A DNA stretch of 38,139 nt, taken from positions 1 through 38,139 of the forward strand of contig JAGCWD010000008.1 of the NCBI GenBank assembly GCA_017962025.1, in the 5' to 3' direction. Position 1 is the first letter of the stretch; every line of letters starts with the position of its first letter. The position numbers and the translations under genes were made by a program. Origin of the DNA: Bacteroidales bacterium. Lineage in GTDB: Bacteria > Bacteroidota > Bacteroidia > Bacteroidales > UBA932. A model generated the notes under the pieces. The model did not search any database. It was not told where the DNA came from and worked only from the letters and a program-made list of their open reading frames with translations. Of the stretch, positions 1 to 6,901 are shown one piece after another.

Positions 1-617
1 GCGGCGTCCTTCAGGACGACAATGCTTTCGATCTCATTGACGTTGGGGAGAGGGTTGCCAGGGACACCATCGACGACCCACAATACGGAGTCTCCATTAC
101 GGGAACCCTGACCACGGATCACAATACCAGGACCGCTGTTAGGGTCACCATTGGGATTCGTGACGGTAACACCGGGGATCTGGCCCTGAAGCAGAGAAGT
201 GGTGTTGGCCGTAGGGCGTTTCGCCAAGGTATTGACATTGTCGACGATACCTACGGAAGCAGACAGATCCTTTCTCTTTGTCTGGACACCATAACCCAGG
301 GCAACGGCCTCCTGAAGGACCATGGCATCCTCTTCAAGGATGATGTCGATAACAGTGCGACCGTTCACGCTCACGTTCTGGGGCTGATAGCCGAGGCAGG
401 AAACCTCCAGAACAGCGTTCGAGGGAACTGTGATGGAATAATTACCATCAAGATCCGTAACAGCATTGGCTCCGCCACTGAGGACGACGGCTCCCACTAC
501 AGGGCCCGTTGCATCCTTGACGGTTCCTCTGACTGTCACGTTTTGGGCAAATGCACCAATTGTTGTCACCATGCAAATGAGCGTGGCAAACAACCTCAAC
601 AGTTTTTTGGAATGCAT
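1..617 (-). CDS. susC: SusC-like TonB-dependent outer-membrane receptor, N-terminal part (runs off left edge)
   Basis: The first 205 codons are present; the rest lies beyond position 1. The product opens with a signal peptide ending near GAFAQ. Next comes a carboxypeptidase-regulatory-like beta-sandwich (about residues 26-95, starting VTVRGTVKD and ending DIILEED). Then come the start of the TonB-box/plug region (ALGYGVQTKRKDLS) and plug motifs such as GQIPGVTV, GIVIRGQGS, VLWVVDGVPG and EIESIVVLKDAA. These are the standard SusC/RagA signatures. SusC proteins form the outer-membrane channel that, with a SusD lipoprotein, imports oligosaccharides using TonB energy. SusD would be expected just beyond the left edge. 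The ATG follows a predicted promoter by about 54 nt. The gene lies downstream of, and in the same direction as, the five-gene glycan operon and probably imports its substrate. Confidence 0.95.
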   Translation of the reverse strand, partial: MHSKKLLRLFATLICMVTTIGAFAQNVTVRGTVKDATGPVVGAVVLSGGANAVTDLDGNYSITVPSNAVLEVSCLGYQPQNVSVNGRTVIDIILEEDAMVLQEAVALGYGVQTKRKDLSASVGIVDNVNTLAKRPTANTTSLLQGQIPGVTVTNPNGDPNSGPGIVIRGQGSRNGDSVLWVVDGVPGNPLPNVNEIESIVVLKDA

Positions 618-670
618 GTTCTATTAATTAATTGGTTTGGTATATAATAGTGGCTATATAGTGCGTCAAG

Positions 671-735
671 CAAAAATATATAATCTAAAACAGTTGAAAT
701 ACTGAATTTGCGTATTATTGGGGTTAATTCACGCA
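671..735 (-). promoter_or_regulatory. susC promoter with upstream element shared with the GH92 operon
   Basis: Reading the minus strand, TATTTTTG at 678-671 matches the Bacteroidota -7 consensus TAnnTTTG. A clear -33 TTG is not present at the usual 19-20 bp, which fits a promoter that needs an activator. TGCGTGAATTA lies at 735-725 and CGCAAATT at 712-705. The first recurs (one mismatch in 11) at the identical distance from an identical -7 box in front of the GH92 operon, and the second also recurs there. The predicted leader is about 48 nt. The 130-base gap between susC and the EEP-GDPD gene consists essentially of this control region. Confidence 0.6.
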
Positions 736-747
736 AAGCGGCCAATT

Positions 748-2472
748 TCAGTACTCTTTAACTACTTTAAGGAGCCTGTCAGGATAGTTGGAGATGATTG
801 CATCGACTCCGGCATCAATGAGGCGGCGCATCTCGTCAGGATCGTCGACCGTCCATGTATTCACCTTCATCCCCTTCGCGTGGGCCTTTTCTACAAGGGC
901 CTTGTCCACATTCTCATGCGGGGCGCTGAGCCACTGGGGAGTGAAATTCAGAAGGCTCATATACTGGTCGAAATCTGTTTCCCAACCCTCCACAAGGAAA
1001 GCAAGGGTATGACCAGGATACTTCTCGTTGATATAGTTCAGAGCCCTATCGTCGAAGCACTGGATCATCAGCCTGTCACCCAGGCCAAGGGAATCCATCA
1101 TAGCCATACAGAGATCTGTATATTCATGATATTCAGGCCAATCCACACCTTCTACTCCACCGTCGAAATCAGGGTCGCTCTTGATCTCGACGTCGTAATG
1201 CATGGGATAGTGACCGTTCTCCTTAGTCCATGCCTCAACGGCGGAAATCACCTCGGATGCTATGGGCTTTGAAACCGGCATACAATGCTTCTCCGGCCAG
1301 CCGGGATTGAATTTGAGTCCAACGTCCCATTTGGCCACCTCGCTGTAGGGCAGATGGTAAAGATATGTCTTAGGGTCGCCGTCCATGACCGGGGTACCAT
1401 CCGGACGGGTCGAGTAACGGGGATGGAAGTACTTGTCGTGTGAAAGCACTACCTTCTTGTCTTTGGTGACGCAAAGGTCCATCTCCAAGGTGTTGACACC
1501 AAGTTTCACGGAATTGAGCATGGCCGGAAGGGTTTCTTCCGGATACAGGCCCATTCCACCCCTGTGCGCCTCGACATCGACGACATACTTGGGAGCGTCA
1601 GTTGGCCATTCGACAGGCTCAGGGACCAATGCGACATCGTAACGAAGTGTCGCCTTCACGGGATAATGGTCTGAAACAAACGGAACATTGCCATAAGGCT
1701 GTCTGATGACCTCGAACTTATCGCAACCTTTGAAGCCTGAATAAAACACATAGTCTATCGGCTGGTCGTGGGTGACCTTTCCCCAGTCGTGCCATGTCAA
1801 TTCATTATCAGTCTCGGGTGCTGTCTGGCGGGCATCTGACATAAGTTCACGGAGTGCCTTTAGACAAGGATCGTCGGGATAGACATTCATATCGCCCGTG
1901 AGAATCATCGGATATCCTTCCGGATTCATCGATCCTATACGCTCGACCAGAAGCAGCAGGCCATTGCGACGGGCCTCCTTTCCCACATGGTCAAGATGGG
2001 TGTTGACAAAGTAGAAGTTACGGTCAGCGGCCTTGTCATAAAGCAGGGTCCAGGTGGCTGTACGGCGGCAGGCCGCATCCCACCCGAAGGAAGGCTGGAA
2101 AGGAGTCTCTGAGAGCCAATAGGTTCCCCATTCCTTCAATTCGATACGTTCCGTATCATAAAACACTGACATATGCTCCCCTTCATGGACACCATCCTCG
2201 CGGCCGACACCTACGCATTTGTAACCAGGGCAGTGCTCAACGAAATAATCGAGTTGGAAGTCCAGTGCCTCTTGAACGCCGAAAACGGCGGGTCGCTGGT
2301 CGAGTATCATGGCGCAAGCCGCATCACGACGGTTCTCCCAGACATTGTCTCCATCCCTTGCCGTGCCGTAGCGTACGTTGAAAGACATCACAGGGAGGGT
2401 CTCAACAGCCTTGTTGCTTTTACATGAAAAGGCGAGAAGCGGTAAGATCGCAAATAACAGGAACTTTTTCAT
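748..2472 (-). CDS. Lipoprotein fusing an EEP-family phosphatase/phosphodiesterase to a GDPD-type phosphodiesterase
   Basis: Product of 574 aa. The start chosen is the ATG giving [17 protein letters not shown], a lipoprotein signal with Cys17; the frame is open further upstream but that part overlaps the ROK gene. Residues about 25-280 form an endonuclease/exonuclease/phosphatase (EEP) domain with the family's catalytic set: N32, E68, NTHLDH (H159), GDMN (D194, N196), D240 and the final SDH (D268, H269). Residues about 297-572 form a glycerophosphodiester phosphodiesterase (GDPD) TIM barrel with H303-R304, E330-D332 and H345. Both active sites look intact. EEP members hydrolyse phosphomonoesters or phosphodiesters, and GDPD enzymes cleave glycerol-type phosphodiesters. 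Last gene of the GH92 operon, 23 nt after the ROK kinase. Substrate is inferred: a phosphorylated glycan or lipid headgroup. Confidence 0.88.
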   Translation of the reverse strand: MKKFLLFAILPLLAFSCKSNKAVETLPVMSFNVRYGTARDGDNVWENRRDAACAMILDQRPAVFGVQEALDFQLDYFVEHCPGYKCVGVGREDGVHEGEHMSVFYDTERIELKEWGTYWLSETPFQPSFGWDAACRRTATWTLLYDKAADRNFYFVNTHLDHVGKEARRNGLLLLVERIGSMNPEGYPMILTGDMNVYPDDPCLKALRELMSDARQTAPETDNELTWHDWGKVTHDQPIDYVFYSGFKGCDKFEVIRQPYGNVPFVSDHYPVKATLRYDVALVPEPVEWPTDAPKYVVDVEAHRGGMGLYPEETLPAMLNSVKLGVNTLEMDLCVTKDKKVVLSHDKYFHPRYSTRPDGTPVMDGDPKTYLYHLPYSEVAKWDVGLKFNPGWPEKHCMPVSKPIASEVISAVEAWTKENGHYPMHYDVEIKSDPDFDGGVEGVDWPEYHEYTDLCMAMMDSLGLGDRLMIQCFDDRALNYINEKYPGHTLAFLVEGWETDFDQYMSLLNFTPQWLSAPHENVDKALVEKAHAKGMKVNTWTVDDPDEMRRLIDAGVDAIISNYPDRLLKVVKEY

Positions 2473-2495
2473 ATAGTTAGAATGAACATTTAAAA

Positions 2496-3332
2496 CTACT
2501 TGAGGGGCCCGCAGAGCAGGGCTGCACCCAGGATTCCGGGATTGTCGAGATCTGTTGAATAGAGGTCCAGGTTCTCGACACTCTTCGGATAAGGGAATTC
2601 GCGGATTACCTTCCACATAGGCTCGCAGTAGAGGGAGAACGCTTTGGAGATACTTCCACCAAGGATTATGACGGCAGGATCGTAGGCGTACATGATCATC
2701 TGGACAAGTTTCCCAATGTGCCCGCCGAATTCTTCCATGATGGCCAGGGCCTTGGGGTCTCCACCCGCCGCTGCAACTGCGGTCTCCTTGCCCGTAGTCC
2801 CCTTTCCAACGAAGAAACGGCTGCTGCAATAATATTCATAGTCCCTGTCAAGATAGGGTATGCTGCCTATCTCCCCCGCCCCGGCGTTCCGTCCGCGGTA
2901 AAGATGTTCGTCAACAACGAGAGAACCGCCTACACCTGTACCAAGGGTCACGCAGAAAGCCTCCTTGTGGGGTCCTCCTTTACCGAACCTTGTAACGCCT
3001 AGTGCAAAGCAGTTGCAGTCGTTGTCCACAGCTGCAGGCACATGATACCTGGCCTCCAGCAGGGACTTTAGGTGTACTTCCTGCCATGAAGGGATTCCGA
3101 CAACATTATATACTATCCCCCGGTCAGTATCGACTACTGAGGGGACTCCTATACCTATTCCGTCAACCTCGGGACAGAAAAGGTCGTCAATCAGGCGGTA
3201 AAGTTGCTCCAGCACTTCCGTTTCGCTCCCTGTGGCATGGCAAGGTTCGGAAAGGATCTTTCCGAACTGACCGTCAGGCAGGACAGTGGCCACGCGGACA
3301 TTGGTTCCGCCCAGATCAATGGCTATTCTCAT
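2496..3332 (-). CDS. ROK-family sugar kinase
   Basis: Product of 278 aa with the ATPase-fold signatures of the ROK family: phosphate-1 loop DLGGTN at residues 6-11, the catalytic region VDNDCN, phosphate-2 loop TLGTGVGGS, and a C-terminal adenosine-binding segment around IILGGS. ROK kinases phosphorylate hexoses (glucose, mannose, N-acetylhexosamines) in the cytoplasm. The usual zinc site (His, then CxCGxxGC) is absent: after GAGEIG the sequence runs [15 protein letters not shown], and Ser replaces the His. This form recurs in Bacteroides-type ROK proteins as far as I know, so it is a subfamily trait rather than damage. There is no signal peptide. It sits 18 nt after the glycosidase gene and 23 nt before the EEP-GDPD gene. 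Probable role: phosphorylating the monosaccharide released by the operon's glycosidases. Mannose versus glucose specificity cannot be read from the sequence. Confidence 0.88.
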   Translation of the reverse strand: MRIAIDLGGTNVRVATVLPDGQFGKILSEPCHATGSETEVLEQLYRLIDDLFCPEVDGIGIGVPSVVDTDRGIVYNVVGIPSWQEVHLKSLLEARYHVPAAVDNDCNCFALGVTRFGKGGPHKEAFCVTLGTGVGGSLVVDEHLYRGRNAGAGEIGSIPYLDRDYEYYCSSRFFVGKGTTGKETAVAAAGGDPKALAIMEEFGGHIGKLVQMIMYAYDPAVIILGGSISKAFSLYCEPMWKVIREFPYPKSVENLDLYSTDLDNPGILGAALLCGPLK

Positions 3333-3350
3333 AAAAAAGATTGGTTTGCG

Positions 3351-4952
3351 TTAAAGTGAAATCTTTCCGCTCTTCTCCACATGGACGGTTGCGGATTGTC
3401 CGTCACCCCACATCACTGTGAGGTCGAAAGGTATATTGGTGGTTACTGTAATGGAAGGCTTGTCAGAAGCAGACTTGCGCCCGGCAGCCTCCAGGGTCAC
3501 GACACCCTCGGGGCCGAAAGGATAACGCTCGATTCCATGGGCCTCGATGTTGTGGACATCCCATTCTACCTTGTTCTCGCTGAAGTCAGACTTGATTCCA
3601 AGGATATATTCGATGAACACAGCGATCGGAGGAAGACCGGTCCAACCGACGAAATCCTTGCGGGCCATGAAGCCGGGAGCCACCTCCTCGGGTGCGTAAT
3701 ACTCCCAGAATGTACCGGTGTCCTGCCATACCTTGAACACGTTGTCGTAGTGGTTGCAGGCAATCTCCATAGCTTCCTTGCGGTAACCTCTTTCCCACAG
3801 TCCGCTGATCACCATGTAGTTGGCTCCGGGCCAGATACCACCCTGCCAATAGCGTCCCTTAGGGTTGTATTTCGGATGGTCGGCAGAGAGGGACGGTACC
3901 CTGTGGGTCCTTGCAAACTCGGCCTCGCTGCCAAGATGAGCCACTATCCGGTCCAGGCGGTCCTTCTTAAGGACGTCAGTCTTGAGGGCCCAGAAAGCGG
4001 ATATCCCCTTGGTGGCATTGCGACTGCCGTCTCCATAGACATCATAAAGGAAACCGCTTTCCTCATCCCACATATTGTCGTTGATCCAGGACTTGAGGTA
4101 TTTCATCTCGTCCTCCATCTCCTCGATCTCCTGCCAGCGCTCGATGTAGAAGCCTATCTGCATCAGGCAGTCATTAACCAGGTACTGCTGAAGGTTCGTG
4201 TCCAGCCAGGTCATGTGACCGTTGGAAAAAATCTGGTTGTAACCTTCCGGTACACGAGGCATGTTATCCATTCCTGTACCCCATCCGCTGGACCAGTAGG
4301 TTCCGTCCTTCCAGGTACGGTTGAGTTTCCACCATTGGGCATAGGCTACCAGAGCCGGAAAGACCTTGTGGAGCCTGTCGATGTCTCCGAACTGCTTGTA
4401 GTACAGCAATTCCGCCCATGGCAGGAGATTAGGACCAGTGGAAGTCGGATCGTAGCGTTCGAAACAGTCGGATCCGTCGGCGCGGATCTCACGGCAGATG
4501 AAACCGTCCTGGTGTTGTTTTGCATAGAAATTGTCCAGAGTCCTCTGGAACGGGAAGAAACGGTAGCCATAGCGGGCGAACATCATCATGAAGGAATCAT
4601 CCCACATGAATATGTTCCCGTTGTAAGCTACATCAAGGTAAGGAGAGACGAACCCCGACCCTTCTTCAGGCTGACGGATGTTGCCGACCGCAATCTTCCA
4701 GGCGTGCCAGTACATCTCGATCTCCTTCTCATGGCCTTCCCATATCGGTGAAGGGAGGATCTTCTGGGCTTCCTTGAAAGGCTTGGGGGCAAGTGTCTCA
4801 CGTTTCATCGTGCGGAACGGATTCTCCGACACGAATATATTCTTTACATAGGTATTCTTGTATGGCAGGTCGAAGGGACCTGATTTCAGGTCCTGTGCAA
4901 AGAGGGGAATTACGCCGGAAAAGAGGAGCGCGGCGAGGAAGATGCGTTTCAT
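3351..4952 (-). CDS. Secreted (alpha/alpha)6-barrel glycosidase, trehalase/MGH1-like
   Basis: Product of 533 aa with signal peptide MKRIFLAALLFSGVIPLFAQ. The rest resembles the six-hairpin toroid glycosidases of the trehalase/GH63/mannosylglycerate-hydrolase-like clan. Visible landmarks are FMWDDSFMMMF near residue 116, the segment WSSGWGTGMDNMPR with its candidate acid Asp, RYWQGGIWPGANYMV, and the late motif TFWEYYAPE followed by FVGWTGL with a candidate catalytic Glu. This clan inverts alpha-linkages, but family membership and substrate cannot be fixed by eye. Its start overlaps the stop of the upstream phosphatase gene by 4 nt (ATGA), so translation is probably coupled. Its place between a phosphodiesterase-phosphatase and a ROK kinase suggests it releases a sugar from the same glycan. 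It could equally be a GH63- or GH37-type enzyme on another alpha-glycan. Confidence 0.82.
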   Translation of the reverse strand: MKRIFLAALLFSGVIPLFAQDLKSGPFDLPYKNTYVKNIFVSENPFRTMKRETLAPKPFKEAQKILPSPIWEGHEKEIEMYWHAWKIAVGNIRQPEEGSGFVSPYLDVAYNGNIFMWDDSFMMMFARYGYRFFPFQRTLDNFYAKQHQDGFICREIRADGSDCFERYDPTSTGPNLLPWAELLYYKQFGDIDRLHKVFPALVAYAQWWKLNRTWKDGTYWSSGWGTGMDNMPRVPEGYNQIFSNGHMTWLDTNLQQYLVNDCLMQIGFYIERWQEIEEMEDEMKYLKSWINDNMWDEESGFLYDVYGDGSRNATKGISAFWALKTDVLKKDRLDRIVAHLGSEAEFARTHRVPSLSADHPKYNPKGRYWQGGIWPGANYMVISGLWERGYRKEAMEIACNHYDNVFKVWQDTGTFWEYYAPEEVAPGFMARKDFVGWTGLPPIAVFIEYILGIKSDFSENKVEWDVHNIEAHGIERYPFGPEGVVTLEAAGRKSASDKPSITVTTNIPFDLTVMWGDGQSATVHVEKSGKISL

Positions 4953-6883
4953 TTCTTTACGAGCCTTTTGATTGTACGAGGAATTTCAATATTCATATAG
5001 GTTCCCGTGAAATGCTGTGAGCCAGGCCCATAGGCAAATACAGGAAGGACAGAGGGAGTATGGTCATCGGAATTGAAAACGGCCAGGACATGACCAGTGG
5101 AGAGGTCACCGTCAAGTACTGTCAGTCCACCGGTTTCATGATCCGCTGTGACCACTACAAGGGTTTCACCATTGGAATCCGCGAATTTCAAAGCCTCGGC
5201 GACGGCAAGGTCGAAACTGAGTGTCTCAATGATGGAGGCAGGCAAACAGTCGGAATGGCCTGCATAATCGATCTTTGCACCCTCGACCATGAGGAAAAAG
5301 CCTTTCTTTGAAAGGGATTGCATCTTGGCTATGGATTCGCGGGTTATGTCAGCAAGGAAGCTGAGAGTTTCTTCGCGCGCATATTCACCCATCCGTTGGT
5401 CTGCGCAAATCACTCTGCCAGGTATGGAAGTAGTGCTCAGGGCGTCGTGCGTGTAGTTGAAACCGTTAGCCTTGATTGCCGTAAGCAGGTCAAAGCCATC
5501 CTCCCTCGGGTCCTCGAAATAATCAGTGCCGCTTCCGGCAAGCAGGTCGAGGGCTTTGTTGGTAGCCAGATAACGTGTAACCTTGTCGATGCTGTCGCGT
5601 TCGGCGGTATGGGAATAGAACACGGAGGGAGTTGCATCAGCCAAGTCGCCGAGGGTCACGACACCTGTTGCCTTGCCCTGGGAGTGGAAAAAGTCAGTTA
5701 ATGAAGGATACTCTACCGAACCGTCCTCGTTGGCAGAAATATGCCTGGTCCATGAGATCTCACCTGTCGCAAGGGCGCTGCCACCTGAAGCGGAATCCCC
5801 TATGAAATCATCGTTGGGATTGTAGAACTGAAGTCCCATGTTCTTCATCCTCAGCATGGAAAGATCCTTCCCATTGGCATAGGCACCGGTGATGATCTGA
5901 CCGAGTCCCATCCCGTCACCAATCAGGAAGATAACGTTCTTGATCTTCTTGTCCTTTCCGTCGTTCCTGAAAGTGGGAGAATATACATCTATGCCTTTGC
6001 TAAGCTGCATTTTCTCGTTCTGGAATCCCTGGAAATCACGGGTAGCCTTGTCAAGTCTCTTGGTCCCCGTGACACCGGCTTTTACATCGCGTCGCCCCAT
6101 ACGGAAATTCTTATTGGTCCAATCGCTGAAGAAAAGGGCACACTGGGCAGGATAGTCGGTGTTGAAGAAATCCACCCCGAGCTTGTAGAAGGTGAAATAT
6201 GCGGTCGTCCCTTCCGGAGCATCCCAGAAACGGATAGGCTTCCCAGCTTCGTGGGCGGTTTCAATCGCCTTTGTTACAGCTTCCAGTTCAGAATTGATCA
6301 TCCTTCCCTTCCCGTTCCAATTGCGGGCGAACTTCCGGAAGTCCGTACTGATCAATGCTATCCTCTTCAGCTGTTCAGGAGTGTAATTCAGTTTTCCATC
6401 CTTGAAATCACCGTCAAACCACAGCCATGAAGGCCACTTGTCATAATCTTCAGGAGCCGGATATGAACCCGTGATCACAACCCTCACTCCGTTGTCGGTT
6501 GTAAAGACATCCGGGAACTCTTCCGCAAGGGCAACGACCCCGGGAAGGGCTTCTGAGGCCTTGAGATCCACCATCAACTGAAGACGGTCATCACTCCCCT
6601 TCCACATCTGTCCTCCGTTGTCCCTGAATATCTTGACGATCGGCTCGATGTACATTTTCCTCAAGCTCCGGTCAGCCCTCACATCCTTACGGTTGTGAGC
6701 CACCAGGATCTCTCCTTCCTGCAGGAAAACATCGGCCTCGATAGAAGTGCAATGCTGGGAATAGGCCTCGTAGAACGGGACGGTGCGATCGTAATCGTTA
6801 TGTGAGTGATAGGCTATGGGGCGCTGTGCAGCGGCGGTCGCAGCAAGCACCAGGGTAGCCAGAATGAAAGTAAACTTACGCAT
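4949..6883 (-). CDS. PLC/GDPD-like phosphodiesterase fused to alkaline phosphatase, secreted
   Basis: Product of 644 aa with signal peptide MRKFTFILATLVLAATAAAQ. Residues about 21-257 are a phospholipase-C/GDPD-like TIM barrel: HSHNDYDR carries H26 and H28, IEADVF carries E49 and D51, and VAHN carries H63, matching the GDPD metal and acid-base pattern. Residues about 312-640 are an alkaline phosphatase: NVIFLIGDGMG with metal ligand D323, DSASGGSALATG with the predicted nucleophile S364, EGAKIDYAGHSD, and ADHETGG. A chain that can cut a phosphodiester and then remove the exposed phosphate is the simplest reading. Second gene of the operon, 18 nt after GH92 and overlapping the next gene by ATGA. 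The substrate is not known; the operon points to a phosphorylated mannose glycan, and scavenging of lipid or teichoic glycerophosphate is an alternative. Confidence 0.9.
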   Translation of the reverse strand: MRKFTFILATLVLAATAAAQRPIAYHSHNDYDRTVPFYEAYSQHCTSIEADVFLQEGEILVAHNRKDVRADRSLRKMYIEPIVKIFRDNGGQMWKGSDDRLQLMVDLKASEALPGVVALAEEFPDVFTTDNGVRVVITGSYPAPEDYDKWPSWLWFDGDFKDGKLNYTPEQLKRIALISTDFRKFARNWNGKGRMINSELEAVTKAIETAHEAGKPIRFWDAPEGTTAYFTFYKLGVDFFNTDYPAQCALFFSDWTNKNFRMGRRDVKAGVTGTKRLDKATRDFQGFQNEKMQLSKGIDVYSPTFRNDGKDKKIKNVIFLIGDGMGLGQIITGAYANGKDLSMLRMKNMGLQFYNPNDDFIGDSASGGSALATGEISWTRHISANEDGSVEYPSLTDFFHSQGKATGVVTLGDLADATPSVFYSHTAERDSIDKVTRYLATNKALDLLAGSGTDYFEDPREDGFDLLTAIKANGFNYTHDALSTTSIPGRVICADQRMGEYAREETLSFLADITRESIAKMQSLSKKGFFLMVEGAKIDYAGHSDCLPASIIETLSFDLAVAEALKFADSNGETLVVVTADHETGGLTVLDGDLSTGHVLAVFNSDDHTPSVLPVFAYGPGSQHFTGTYMNIEIPRTIKRLVKK

Positions 6884-6901
6884 ATATGGTTATTGAATTA
6901 A

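Noticed and set aside
2473-2829. Upstream extension of the EEP-GDPD reading frame by 119 codons
   Set aside because: It lies inside the ROK kinase gene in another frame, has no domain, and the internal ATG begins a clear lipoprotein signal.
3381-4751. Open frame of 456 codons on the plus strand
   Set aside because: It is exactly antisense to the glycosidase gene, shows no family motif, and is explained by the codon usage of the opposite strand.
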